Part shown: in pieces, positions 21,213 to 32,689 of the stretch
How positions within the stretch are numbered: the first letter of the stretch is position 1
How the letters are laid out: every line of letters begins with the position of its first letter
Assembly (NCBI RefSeq): GCF_041146395.1
Contig: NC_090989.1
Location: 173,879,501-173,943,500 of the forward strand
Length of the DNA: 64,000 nt
Source: Eulemur rufifrons
Lineage: Eukaryota; Chordata; Mammalia; Primates; Lemuridae
Direction: 5' to 3'
Program-made: the position numbers and the translations under genes
Notes under the pieces: model-generated
What the model was told of the DNA's origin: nothing
What the model saw: only the letters and a program-made list of their open reading frames with translations
The model's database searches: none

Positions 21213-21865
21213 TAGTAAGAGGCAAGCACTGCTCTGAGGGCCTTATCTATAGCATCCCAATTAATCCTCACAATATTGTGCTGATATGATGTCCTGAGGT
21301 TGAATTTCCCTAAAAGCAGACCCTGAGATGAGAAGTGAGGGACAAGTATTTTCCTGGGCAATGTTCCCAGGAAGCCTAGGTAGTGGGTGAGGAATTGAGA
21401 CAGAGAAGGGGAAGAAGCCAAACCATGGTGCGTTCGTGCATAGGTCACCCTTGTGAGGAACCAGGGCTCCGTCTCTCCTGGAAGCCTCTGAGGGGTCACG
21501 TGAGCATGGTGAGCACGCCTCAGAATTCCCCATGGGGGGGCAAGGCGACTGCACTTCCATCCCACAGCACCCAGCCCTCATCAGTTGAGCCTCACTCCTA
21601 GAAATGTCCCCTCTGCCCCTGCATGTCTGGCCTGTCCCATAGTCAGAGAAGGCTAGAGAATGCCCTCAGATGAAAGACACAAAGAGCCTTGTCAGCCTGT
21701 ATGAGAAGTGTCTGAAGACAGCCTCTGGGACAGCCAGGGGTGCTCGTAGTGCAGCTGCAGGGGGCTGAGGCTTAGAGAGGTTGAGTCACATGCCCAGAGC
21801 CACATAACTGGTAAGTGGTGGAGACAGGACCTTGACCCATGTGTTCTGGATCTGCAGAGTTTACC
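21213..21865 (-). mobile_element. MIR SINE, antisense, split by a roughly 490-bp insertion
   Basis: The left part (21213-21275) reads 'aagaggcaagcactgctctg' and 'cccaattaatcctcacaata'. The right part (21766-21865) reads 'ggctgaggcttagagaggtt', 'tgcccagagccacataactg' and 'gtaagtggtggagacaggac'. Together they rebuild antisense MIR, so the sequence between them is an insertion. Confidence 0.75.
21276..21765. mobile_element. Unclassified interspersed element inside a MIR
   Basis: Because it cleanly interrupts a MIR, this roughly 490-bp block must be a later insertion. It contains 'cctaaaagcagaccctgaga' and 'aatgttcccaggaagcctag'. I recall similar sequence as a common primate repeat but cannot name it. 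Frames of 106-117 codons on the minus strand are not supported. Confidence 0.5.
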
Positions 21866-22400
21866 CTGCCTTTCCGGGCCACACCTTAGTCAGTTGCGCG
21901 GCCCCCACTATCTGTGCACTGGTCTTCATTTCCGGCCCAGGAGGCCCTTAGCAAAAGGCTCGCTGTACAGCCAGGACGCCATGGCCTCTGCCACAGCCAC
22001 CGACTGCGGTACTTGTGCCAGGGATTCCTCCTGGCCTCTCAGGGAAATGACAGATGAACTCGTCTTCTTCTCTTTCCTGTATTGTTCAGAGATACAGTGA
22101 TTTCATATGGCTTCTCCAAAGACATCCCTGTGAGACCACACAGTCAGCCTGTCACAAACCCTGCCAGCTGGGCACGTGAGTGTAGTAGGATAACAATATT
22201 ATCGGTGCCCTTTTCCATGGAATGTCTGGAAGTCAGAGAGTAAACTGTCACTTATATATGATTACCAAGGCGGATGAGACCTGGAAAAGGTGTTTTTCTT
22301 TTTTTTCTTTTCTATAAAACATAAAACTGGGACTTGAGACAAAATAAAGACAAAGCAACTACATAGTATGCAGTGGTCTGCAAATGTTTTAAACGTAGAC
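21866..22400. other. Unique intergenic sequence
   Basis: A mildly CpG-containing stretch at 21890-22030 ('agttgcgcggcccccac', 'aggacgccatggcc') is the only notable feature. No exon structure was recognised. Confidence 0.4.
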
Positions 22401-22404
22401 GACT

Positions 22405-23205
22405 TTCTTACAGAAGTGGTCCTGCTAGAACAGTAAGAAGGAAGGACAGAATTAGAACATCACTATTTTGCAACCCTACTGAATTAATAATGGATCGCTG
22501 ATTGCCAACATCACGAAGTGACCACCAGGTACAGTGAGGCTCCTAGGGGAAGAACAGATAAGCTACAAATTAATCTTAAAAAAACAAAATGGAACCTGAA
22601 TCTGATCAAACCCCTATATCCACCTACCGATGACCAAAACCAGAAGAACATGGTGAATGACAATGAGGATGAAATTAGCAAAATCCAGACTGTAAAAACT
22701 CTACAGATCAAATAACCAAATTTCTTCATTATCTAAATTGCAAGGGAAAAAGCAAGAGATGGAGAAGAGACATAAATTAAAAGAGATTTTATAGACATAT
22801 CAACCAATCACAATAAGTTGATGTTACTTAGACCTTAATTCAAACAATCTGCAAAAAAAGGTAAATTCTACAAGACATTAAGGTTAACATTGACTGAATT
22901 ATTCTTTAATGCTAAAGGTGTGAGATTGTCTTTATGGAAAAACAGTCCTTATCTTTCGAAGATGCACACTGAAATATTTACGGAAGAAATAATATGATGT
23001 CTGAGATTTGCTTCAAAATAATGAGGGGAGAAATGAGAGCATTGATACACGGCAGTTGGCCATGAGTTGATAATTACTGAAGCTGCATGCTGGGTACAGA
23101 GGTGATCATCGTACATTTTGCCTTTGTGTTTGTGTTTTGTATATGTTTGTGCTTTTCCATAATACCAAGTTAAAACAAACAAACAGAAAAGCAAAGAACT
23201 CTTCA
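22405..23205 (+). mobile_element. L1M (L1ME-type) 3' UTR and terminus
   Basis: 'aacatcactattttgcaacc', 'aaattctacaagacattaag', 'ttatctttcgaagatgcaca', 'ctgaaatatttacggaagaa' and 'aatatgatgtctgagatttg' follow the old L1 3' UTR. The sequence then ends in an A-rich tail ('aaaacaaacaaacagaaaag'). It carries no intact frame. Confidence 0.7.
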
Positions 23206-23500
<295 letters not shown>

Positions 23501-23604
23501 GTGAGGTCCCACTGTTCATGAGTTGGCCATGGAGCTTCACAGCCAGTAGAGACCTGGGCTCAAAAAGAGCTGTTTCACTCACCATTTGGTCCCCCAAATC
23601 AAGC

Positions 23605-23790
23605 TTCTTACATAAGTTTCAATCCTAGCTCTACAATTACCAGCAATGGGACTGTGGGCAAGTCACTGGAATTTGCCAAGCCTCAGTTTTTACATCTGTA
23701 AAATGTGTTAATAAAAGAATATGTCTAAGACTTTTATGAGGAATAAGTGAGATGACCACAGCCACAGTGCCTGAGCCCCTCTCAGTCCCA
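23605..23790 (+). mobile_element. MIR SINE
   Basis: 'caatcctagctctacaatta', 'ctgtgggcaagtcactggaa', 'agcctcagtttttacatctg' and 'taaaatgtgttaataaaag' are clear sense MIR. Confidence 0.85.
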
Positions 23791-24250
23791 GGATATACCT
23801 CCCAGGTCTAGAGGTGGAATGTGGCTGGTCTGTCACAGCACCACATTCTCCTGCCCGCGACTGGTTTAGTTATGAGTATGGAATTCACGCTAGGCAAATG
23901 GGACCTTACCACAGGATTTTCTGCTGCAAATACTAAAAAGGGAAGTGTGTTTTCCTCTCGGACACTGAAGAAGTGGGGGTCAGCCAGGAGCTGTAAGCCC
24001 ACTGCACAGAGAGCTCATAAATGCAGAGAAAAGCAGAACCAAGAGACACACTCACCTGCGCCTGGAGCTATCCCTTGAAAGTTTCAGTTATACCAGCAAA
24101 TAAATTCTGCTGGCCTAAACCATTCAGAGGCGATTAACCAAGTTTCTGACAAAGCACAAATGCTCAATAAATGTTAGCTAATATCACTGCTAACATGAAT
24201 ACAGATCAAATTTCTTCTGTTCCTTTTTCTTCTGTTGCTTTGCTTGGGTA
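23791..24250. other. Mostly unique sequence
   Basis: A short 'atgctcaataaatgttagct' near 24160 may be an L2 or MIR tail. Nothing else was recognised. Confidence 0.4.
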
Positions 24251-24254
24251 TTTA

Positions 24255-24455
24255 TTTTTATTTTAAGCTTTAAAAAAATACAGATAATTTCAAATATATG
24301 CAAAAGCAGCGAGAAAAGTATAACGAACCCCCATGAACTCTAACAATTATCAATTCACAGATAGTCTTGTTTTGTCTATACCCTACCCACTTTCCTTTTT
24401 CCGTATTATTTTGAAACAAATCCCCCATATATATTTTTTCAGATCTATTTATAGT
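24255..24455 (-). mobile_element. L1M 3' UTR fragment, antisense
   Basis: 'gagaaaagtataacgaaccc', 'ccatgaactctaacaattat' and 'gaaacaaatcccccatatat' match the antisense of an old L1 3' UTR ('gtacaaagaactcccgtata...'). Confidence 0.55.
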
Positions 24456-24479
24456 ATTCTCTTTGTAGTAGACACTGTT

Positions 24480-25015
24480 GGTGGCCTACTCATCACCCTT
24501 TTCCTCAATGATTCCATCCAATGATGTGACCCCTTCCCCACGCGGCCAGAGATAAGGACCGTATTCAAATCCCAGAGATAGACGTGTTTGGTCTGGGGGT
24601 AATTTTATTACCCTTGTCATGAACAGGGTCAGGAATGCAACTCAAATTTGGCCATTGAAACATGAATGTGACACTACTGGGGAACAGAGATACTTCTGGA
24701 CAATTTTTTTGCTTTTCTAAGAGAGTAGCCACCGAAAAAATGGTCTTTTTCTTGTAAATATTGTCCTGTCTGGATGTGGTGCTCAGAACTGGAGCAGCTG
24801 TATTTGCTACCAGCCTGGAGATGAAGCTAACACCAAGGATGGCACAAGACAGGAGGAAGGACGCTGAGTCCTTAATGACTTTATTGAGCCACTGAGTCTA
24901 GCAACCTGAAGGCCTGCTCTACCTCTGGACTTGCTGTCCTGAGAGTTAAAAATCTGCTCCATGGTATAAACCTTTTGAGTCCAGGGATGTGTTACTTGCT
25001 GCTGAAAACATCCAA
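24480..25015 (+). mobile_element. Probable MLT1/MaLR-type LTR
   Basis: 'gctaacaccaaggatggcac', 'ggacgctgagtccttaatga' and 'attgagccactgagtctagc' resemble the late part of an old MaLR-type LTR ('gagcctgggtccttgatgac...gagccgctg'). The start is unclear. Confidence 0.45.
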
Positions 25016-25059
25016 CTTTGCCATCACTACAGACCTATACCTTGTGTAGTTTGGGTTTC

Positions 25060-25445
25060 AAAAGCTGAGTAAGGCATCAGATTAGGAGGCTGTAATAAAG
25101 ATGTCCTAAAATACAGTGGCTTAAACCAGATAAAAGTTGATTTCTTTCTCATGGAAGAGTTTGCATACGTTCATCAAGGCAGTTTCCTCTGCCATCCTTA
25201 GCGTTCAGCTTCCATCTTCTCATCCCGGCCAGCTGTTCTGGCTCCCACCAGCACATACACATTCTGGCCACTGAGAAAAATAAAAGACACATGCAGACAC
25301 CCAATTCCTTTAAGGATAAAACCCAGAAATTAACTGCATACATCTCCTTTAGTGATAAGGCAACAACCAACTGCAAGGGAGGCTGGGAAATGTAGTATTA
25401 TTCTGAGTAGCCACACGCCAGTTCTATTACTACAGGAAAAAGGGA
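25060..25445 (+). repeat. Unclassified dispersed repeat
   Basis: 'cctaaaatacagtggcttaa', 'agttgatttctttctcatgg', 'tgccatccttagcgttcagc' and 'tgcaagggaggctgggaaat' followed by 'gtagtattattctgagtagc' belong to a common mammalian repeat I cannot name. A second copy of its right end is at 57801-57870. Confidence 0.5.
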
Positions 25446-25994
25446 AAAATAAATATGGGAACACGGTTAGCAGTTTCAGCTATAGAAGAAGCAGGGAGGG
25501 TTAATTGGATTTGGCTCAACTGACTCTTTTTAATTAAAATACCTTCAGAATGTAAACAAGAGTTAAAAGAAGTGTTCTTTAGCACTCCCCAAAGGACTTA
25601 GCAGAACTTATTTACTTAGATATAGGTAAAACTACACATCCCTTTCATCTTTTCTTTTTAGGTGAATCCCAGAGGGATCGCAACAATTTCAGCAATACCT
25701 CGTTAGCCCAGTTTATTACCTTGTGGAGGTGAAATAACTGAACCTCACCGATTTCCCTTAATTTCCAATGTCTTTTCTGCAGTTAAACTGCACGACTGTG
25801 GTTTAATTATATTCTGCTCAATGCTCACCAGAAGCCCACAGCAAGCTCCTCTTTCACAAGATTATTATTAATCACAGTAATCCAATTTATGGAAAAATAA
25901 AGACAGAAAAATAGAGAAAAATGACAGAGCTGGCAAGGCACGCGGTATTCTACAGCCCAGCTGAAACGGCTGTCGATAACGGGTTTATACAGTT
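25446..25994. other. Repeat-free sequence left of a young Alu
   Basis: No repeat was recognised over about 550 bases. With 26365-27160 it forms a long unique block interrupted only by the Alu. Homopurine and AT-rich homeodomain-like words ('ttaattgga', 'ttaattaaaa') are present. Confidence 0.45.
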
Positions 25995-26010
25995 AAGATA
26001 TAAGCCAGAC

Positions 26011-26352
26011 GGCCGGGCGCGGTGGCTCACGCCTGTAATCCTAGCACTCTGGGAGGCCGAGGTGGGCGGATCGTTTGAGCTCAAGAGTTCGAGACCAGCC
26101 TGAGCAAGAGCGAGACCCCATCTCTACTAAAAATAGAAAGAAATTATATGGACAGCTAAAAATATATATAGAAAAAAAATTAGCCGGGCATGGTGGTGCA
26201 TGCCTGTAGTCCCAACTACTCGGGAGGCTGAGACAGGAGGATCCCTTGAGCTCAGGAGTTTGAGGTTGCTGTGAGCTAGGCTGACGCCATGGCACTCACT
26301 CTAGCCTGGGCAACAGAGTGAGATTCTGTCTCAAAAAAAAAAAAAAAAAAAA
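26011..26352 (+). mobile_element. Alu: Alu SINE, full length, well preserved, lemur-type
   Basis: It begins 'ggccgggcgcggtggctcac' with CpGs intact. An intact left arm follows, then the extended linker ('ggacagctaaaaatatatat') and a right arm with 'gctgtgagctaggctgacgc', ending in a roughly 20-base A-tail. The 11-base TSD aagatataagc is perfect (25995-26005 and 26351-26361). Five bases (cagac) lie between the left TSD and the Alu start. Low divergence suggests a fairly recent insertion. Confidence 0.97.
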
Positions 26353-26364
26353 GATATAAGCGAG

Positions 26365-27165
26365 ACTTTGATTTAGCGGCAGCAGGTTTTAAATGATGCA
26401 TGAGAAGCCACCAAAGCAAATCCCTTTCTCTATGGTCCCCTCAGGGTCAAGTACCATGTTTCAATTATAATTTCACCAAATTGCCGTGTTGCGGTGAATG
26501 TTTCAGATTAACAGCAGTACAGCACGGTTCTCTGTGGGACAGAATCAGAAAATCTAGTTCCAAGGTTTGTTGAAATATACCCCAAGACACTCAGCTGCAA
26601 AACACATTAGAGACTCAAATATGATGGGAATATTTCTGATCGGTATTCTCCAAAGAGATTACTTTTGCAGAAAACGAGTTTATTATTTATGGTGGTAAAT
26701 AAGATTTCTCGGTGCAGCCAAGGAGGCTTCTTGCAATTACAACAGGAAGGCACCGCTGTGCAGTCCATTATGAAAATCATATTTACATTAATAGTGAAAG
26801 CTTTTGTTTTGCCAAGATGCGTATTTCTTTATATAGCACACTCGTGATGAGCTTGCAAGGAGATACGGAAACATTTGGTTTGTCTCGGGAAATGGTTTTA
26901 TAGAGAAAGACGACTTTTTGCAAGTTCTACTTCAAATTACCAGTCCAGTTTTAAGGAGCTATCTCAGAGGGACCTGCCATGGGTCAAATGGCCGTGGCGT
27001 TGCCATACAGAGCACATTGGGAGTAGAGAGCTCCAAAGGACTGGAAGTTTTATGCATACTGGTGGCTGCATTAGCACGTTCAAGCCCTCAAGTGAGTCTT
27101 TCTTTTTGTTGGGAAATTGTATGTTTAGCTAACTCCCTCCACATGTGTTATTCTAAAGATACAAG
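26365..27165. promoter_or_regulatory. Candidate conserved non-coding block (speculative)
   Basis: About 800 bases contain no repeat I can recognise and have no coding frame. The sequence is rich in words common in developmental enhancers, such as 'aattataatttcacc', 'catatttacattaatagtg' and 'ctttatatagcac'. It also keeps scattered CpGs ('ttgccgtgttgcggtg', 'atttctcggtgcagcc'). This is an inference from texture only; conservation cannot be seen from one sequence. Confidence 0.25.
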
Positions 27166-28285
27166 ATGAATTTAGGGTCTAAATTCCATATTGGGGAGTG
27201 ATGCTCACTCTCCCCACTTCTTATGATTGTAAGCAAAAAAGAAAGCACCTTCCCTAAAAGCGATGAAGGTTGGAGGAAAGCCTTTAGCTGTTCTCTCCAG
27301 GAGTAATTTATCTGATAAGCATGGGAGAAGGCCAATTATGAAGACATGACCTTTGCTTTCTTTTGCCTTCTCTCTTCCTGTACTGCACACCTACAGCAAG
27401 CACGCACAGTCTCCCCGCCCTAGTCTTGGGCTTGACAGTGGTGAAACAAGTTGCAATCTTTTATCCAAATGGTGGCTAAGTGTCCACTCTACCAAGTCAA
27501 CTCTTCCCAAATTTAGGCTCCAAAGTCCAGTTTCAGGGTTAGAATATACTAAAGGTCATTTTGACTTCAAGTCTAAGCTTCATTTTACAATTTGGCTTCA
27601 TCAGTAATACAGTTCATGTCTTGATCCCCATCTCACTCCTCCTTCTGAACTTGGGGAAGAGAGAGTATGATAACTGCCTGCAAACCCCATACCTGATATG
27701 GCTTTCAAAGAGCCGTGCTGCACTTGACCCTAATCTATCTTTCCTCTAATCATCCAAGTACATATATTTCTGTTGCCCCAACATCCTTAGGTTTTTGTGT
27801 CCATTGAAGATTTAACTGGTGGTTTATAATCTGTCTGTGTGGGCAGAGTGTTTTTTAATAACGAGTTTGATACAACTGATGTAATTTATGAAAATCAGCC
27901 ACTGCTGAGTGTGACATAAAAATTTAGGTGAAAAACAAATCAGCTTTAGGCAAGGGATTTGAAGGAGTGACCCTATACAAGGTTTAGTCAAAGGGAGAAA
28001 TCCCATCAAATTCAACAAGAGAAGGCTGCTTCTACTATTGCCACCTCCAGCAAAATGTGACTGATTGTTCGAGCCTTAGCTCTTAGGTGACCCAGCCTTC
28101 TCCTAATCTGCTATATAACTTCTCTTCTCCCTCTTTTCCAACCTTCCCTACACAATTCAAAAATTAGAGATTCCCTCCAGCCATCCAAGTTCTCTTCCAA
28201 ACTGCAAATGCCTAAGGGACGGTAAAGCCCACCAGTGACTTATACAGTGGTCTCAATTACTTCCCTCCTCTTGCTTTCCCATCTT
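27166..28285. other. Unique intergenic sequence
   Basis: No repeat or gene was recognised. Short frames (85 codons or fewer) overlap on both strands. Confidence 0.45.
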
Positions 28286-28620
28286 CAGTCTGGTCTTAGC
28301 TCATGCACTGCTAGGAACTCTTGAGCACATGTGACAGAAACCTCTTCTAGCAAACTGAAGTTAATAAAAAAGAAAAGAAGAAAGAAATTTATTGGAAAGG
28401 CTTTAGGCAGCTTCCAGAATTGAAGGCAGAGTGAACAACAGAACAATCTCTGGTAGGGCAGGAACCTGGGTAGTTCTGGGGAAATTTAGCAGCATGAAGT
28501 CGGCAAATAATCATTTCAGAAACTACCGCCTGATGACTCAGAGTCGAGTTCCTGAGTATTGCTGCTCAGTTCCTGGAGTGGGTCTCGTTGTTCTAGTGTG
28601 TTCAGTGGGGGAGTGGGGAT
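28286..28620 (+). repeat. Possible dispersed repeat, unclassified
   Basis: 'agtctggtcttagctcatgc' to 'gaaatttattggaaaggctt' resembles a common mammalian repeat with a 'caaactagcttaagcaaaaa...aaatttattggctcatgt' start. I cannot name it, and the right part is unassigned. Confidence 0.3.
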
Positions 28621-28900
28621 AGTTCTGTGACTGACAGTTTGCTAAAATCTCCAGCTCAAACGAAGGGAAGCTGGAGAAAGGAAGCTGGGGAAACAGTGAG
28701 GTTCCTGGTACTTCGTCTATGAGCATTTCTGTCCCCAAAGCTACAAGTCTAATTGCTACATCAATGACTGTAACAGCAAATGTTCAACATAGCAAAAAAC
28801 AAAGAACTACAACTGGAAGATGTGTTCTAGTACCGTAGAGCTCAATTGCTTTAAACACCAGAACATTGCTGCAGATGCCATATTCTATCTAATTCATCCA
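28621..28900. other. Unique intergenic sequence
   Basis: Nothing was recognised. Confidence 0.4.
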
Positions 28901-28904
28901 TTTC

Positions 28905-29170
28905 ATCACCATTTAGGTATACTAAGCACATTCCATGTGCAAAGCAACAGTGAACAAGACAGGTAGGGTTCCTGCCTTCACAGAGGCTATCTGTTGGGGA
29001 AGATGGACTGTCTAACAAGCACTTAAGCCAGGAATAAAATGCTACGAAAGGAGAAAGACGGGGTGTAGAAAAGCCTGCAAATAGAGCAATTCACACAGTC
29101 CAGGGATTCGAAAGACTTTGAGAAGGAAGTGGCTTCTAAGCTTAGACTGGAAGGATGTGTTTGAGGGAAA
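28905..29170 (+). repeat. Dispersed mammalian repeat, unnamed family
   Basis: 'atactaagcacattccatgt', 'gcaacagtgaacaagacagg', 'gttcctgccttcacagaggc', 'gactttgagaaggaagtggc' and 'ttagactggaaggatgtgtt' follow the family order (size-class words 'acagcagtgaacaa', 'ctgccctcatggagct', 'ctgaaggaggtgag'). Confidence 0.55.
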
Positions 29171-29184
29171 AAGACAATGTTTTG

Positions 29185-29360
29185 GTGTTGGATCATAAGT
29201 TCAAGTTACAGGATTGTCATAAAATAGCTCTGTGACCTTGGGTATGTGCCCTCGCCTCTTGGGGCCACAGTTCTTTTAATCCGTAAAATGGGGACAGACT
29301 ATTATGTACCTCATGCGTGTTGCTGTGAGGACTGGAGTCGGAGTCGTTATAAGCTAATTC
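29185..29360 (+). mobile_element. MIR SINE
   Basis: 'tagctctgtgaccttgggta', 'tccgtaaaatggggacagac' and 'tgctgtgaggactggagtcg' match sense MIR. Confidence 0.8.
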
Positions 29361-30440
29361 CCTGGCCCGTGTCTATATCTTCTCTCTGCATACAATAGTG
29401 TTGGTTACTGAAGAGACTCAATTGTATAACAACCACTTGTCGCCTCTTAGGACTCTTTTTGGTTACAGATGAATGAATCTTAGTACGAGAAACTCTAAGC
29501 AAAAAGGAAAATTTCAAGAGGATATTCTGATATTCTACATAACAGTTAGGCAGGCGGAATGGCAGGGAGGAAGCTGGGTCTTGGAAAGAATACAATCAGA
29601 GCTTCAAGTGCAGCAAACGCTTGACCCTGTCTGCATGTCACCTTCATTCTCTGGTTCACTGACTTTTCCAATAAGGAGGAAAGTGTGGCCACAGCAGCTC
29701 TCGAGCTTCCACCTTTCATAAGTTCAGTACCTGGAGAGAGAAAATCTCAGCCTTTGGAGCCCCAAGTTCAAGGATCTGATCCCAGGGAAGGGCTTCGGTT
29801 GGCCCAGTTGAAATCAGGTCCCCACCCCGGACTAACAGACTAACGAGCAGTGGGCAGAAAACAGGGTAGTGGTGCACAAAGTGTCGACTTCTACAGCAGC
29901 CAGGAAAATGGCGCTTGCCTGGGCCATTCTCAGAGGAAGGAGATACAGGTAGAGTCAAGCAGAAAATCCCACAAATGTTGACTAGATTTTTTTATGCAAA
30001 ATGATGCTAAAGCCACAACCAGTTGAATACATGAAACAAGTTCTTTTAAAACTTGAAATTCTGCTTGAGGACAAAAATCATCACCTGGGTTTCAGAAATC
30101 ACTGAGCATACATTCATTTGCTTTGCTCAAGCAAAAGTTACCTCGTGGATCTGTTGTAGTTCAATGCACAGGTCCAATTTCCTCACTTTAGTTTGCTTTC
30201 TCAGGGGGGTATGCGTGTAGGGGTAGGAGGGTGGGGTGGGGTAAAAGCTGCAATGAGACACAGCATTTAAAAAATACCCTACACAGCATTGTTGCTGAGA
30301 GCTTCTCTGTGGCCCTAAGAATATCACAGAACTTGGCCGACTGGGAATTGCGGGCCATGCCCTGGAGACATCTGAAGTGTGTCTGCTCCTGCATTTAATG
30401 ACCAAAACACACTCCCACAGGTAGCCACTGTCCCGTGAAG
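29361..30440. other. Unique intergenic sequence
   Basis: No repeat family or coding exon was recognised. Around 29716-29958 and 30127-30405 there are minus frames of 80-92 codons without domain content. Confidence 0.45.
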
Positions 30441-30532
30441 ATGACCAACAAGGAGAAAGAGGGAGAGGAAGAAGAAGGGAAAGTAAAGGGGAGGGAGGGG
30501 GAAATGGAGAGAGGCGAGAAAATGAAAGTAGT
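30441..30532 (+). repeat. Polypurine (GA-rich) tract
   Basis: About 90 nearly unbroken purines ('aaggagaaagagggagagga', 'gggaaagtaaaggggaggga'). Homopurine-homopyrimidine tracts of this kind can form triplex DNA. The frame here (E/K/G-rich) is a product of composition, not a gene. Confidence 0.85.
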
Positions 30533-32195
30533 CTGTCTTGGGCATTGTGGTAACATCTTTCTTAAAAAAAGCAAGTTTCATGCAAACATTTCACACAGTG
30601 GAGATTTTTCTGGAAGCTTACTTACACCAATTTCCCTTTAACTTAAGGATCAAATCTTTCACCAACATCCTAAAACATATTAGAGGGGGCAGGAGGTGTA
30701 GTAACCTTTGCGTAGGGATTGCCAAAGTGTGGGACTAATGCCACCACCTGAGATGACCTCGGTGATCCCCAGAAGGGACCCTAAATAATATTGCATTTGG
30801 GGTAAAAACTTACTCATTTTTGGTTCTCTTTTCATCCCCCTGAATAGCCCCCAGAGAGTCTCAGTTTGGTGCTGTTATATATTTAGCATCTCTCTGACAC
30901 CACCTCTATCCCCTGTTGTACAGAGAGAAAGCAGAGCTTCGGGCAGGCAAGAGAACCTAGATAGAATTGAATAGCATCAGTGTGTTTTCGTTGCATTGAA
31001 TATCCCAATAATGTTCCAGTTTAGGCTAGGAATATTGGTGTTCCTTTGATAGTAGGCATGTAAAATGGCCTTTAAAAATATTTCCAAAAAAGACAGTGAA
31101 TGGAAAGAAAAATATCAACAGTGGTGGTACGAGATGTACCAGAAGTACTCTCTTAGTCACCAAGCATGCAGGACTGTAGGTCCAGGGGTCAAAAAGGAGA
31201 CTCCATGTTCCCCACCAATGTCAGTATGAGAATAGTAGTCAAATCTTTTAGGTGGGCAGAGTGCCTGTACAGTCTAAGTAAGACCTTTGCCAGAGCTTCA
31301 CATATTTTAAAATGAGCCTTAAGAGCTGCTTTTTTCCTTCAGTCCAGCACTGTATTTTCCCTTATGAAGTGCTTACACTGGTGACAATAACAATTACAAT
31401 GATTTAGAACCCCAAAGAGATTGCCTCTTAAAATTTCTAGTCTGAGAAGATATTTTGGAGTCCATGATAGAAGGAAAAGTTTGCCAAGATTCAGAATTTG
31501 ACTAACGGAAAGCTTAAAAATGGATTGTAGAACTGCTTTTACTTCATATTAATGATAAAACCCCAGAAAATATGGGACCATTTTGGGAAACGGTCACCAA
31601 CAGGGCAAATTTCGCTACATTTCATGCTGGGAAACTTCATAAGCAGGAGAAGACACAGAAAACCTGGAAACTACTGATGGAAAAATAGTGATGGATCTCT
31701 TTGCCAATTCCTAAAAATAAAAAGCAATAAATGTTAACAACTGTGGACCCGTATAGTTATTTTTAAAGTCAACAGAAATAAAATGGAAGACTTAATTTCC
31801 ATTATGAAGACCTTATTTACCAAAAGCCCTGAGTTATTTTATTTGAAAGAAAATGTCATTTAAGAATCAAAACCAGTTACATCCAACAAATAAATAATGA
31901 AACCAGAACACTGCTCCATGAGGCTTTGGTAGGTTCAACTTGCAGCTTGGGGTCTCCTTAAAATAAAATATAGCTCATCTCTCTTTTCCCTTTATATAAG
32001 AAATCATGGCAACCACATTTATTACGTTCTCCTCGTTTCTTCGGTCCTGCTTCTTTATTTGAATTTCTCATATGGTACAGGTCTTTAAAAAATATTCCCT
32101 AAAACATTTTGATCCAGGCATGACATATTGTGAGCAAGGGATGGGAAGTGAAAATCATATCATCTTAGTACATTTATTTAGTGTCTCACAAATAT
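30533..32195. other. Long unique interval
   Basis: About 1.6 kb show no recognisable repeat apart from a possible MER-type scrap near 30715-30775 ('attgccaaagtgtgggacta'). The sequence is AT-rich with no credible frame. Confidence 0.45.
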
Positions 32196-32384
32196 AAGAT
32201 CTCACGGGAGGCACCGTAGAAGGGGCATTTCGATTTTAACAGTGACTAAAGACAAACATACAAGGAGTGAAGAGCAATGGAAGAATGATTTAACGGTTCA
32301 AGACAACAAAGAAGAGGCAGTCGTGAGACATTCCAAGACTAACTGCCCAGATTCCCACAGGGGCTGGATAGGGGACGTGGAGCA

Positions 32385-32665
32385 CAAGATACAATGCAGC
32401 GTGGTGCAAACACACGTGCTTTGGCTACTGGGCAGTTCAGTAGAGCAGCCACATGTAGTTGCCATGTGGGCAGATAGAACCCTACTTTGAATTTCTCCAA
32501 GTTGGCTAGAAATCTTGTTGTTGTTGTTGTTGTTTTAATGTGAAACCTCATGTTTCCACCTGTTGGCAATTAAGTAAAAAAAAATTTAAAACACTCTATG
32601 GACAAAAGAAAACATCTGCAAGCTAGATTTGGCCTGTGGATTGCCAGTTTGCAATCTCTGCCACG
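32385..32665 (-). mobile_element. Degraded hAT-type fragments around a (TTG)n tract
   Basis: 'gcaagctagatttggcctgt' then 'ggattgccagtttgcaatct' (32617-32660) resembles the end of the MER1-group element also seen at 15813. 'cagccacatgtagttgccat' (32446-32465) resembles the end of the element at 13262. A (TTG)n microsatellite lies at about 32516-32533. Confidence 0.4.
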
Positions 32666-32689
32666 TAACTAAGCTGTTAAGGGCTTGGA

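Noticed and set aside
30435..30641. Acidic/basic E-K-G-rich frame
   Set aside because: A direct translation of the polypurine tract; composition artefact.
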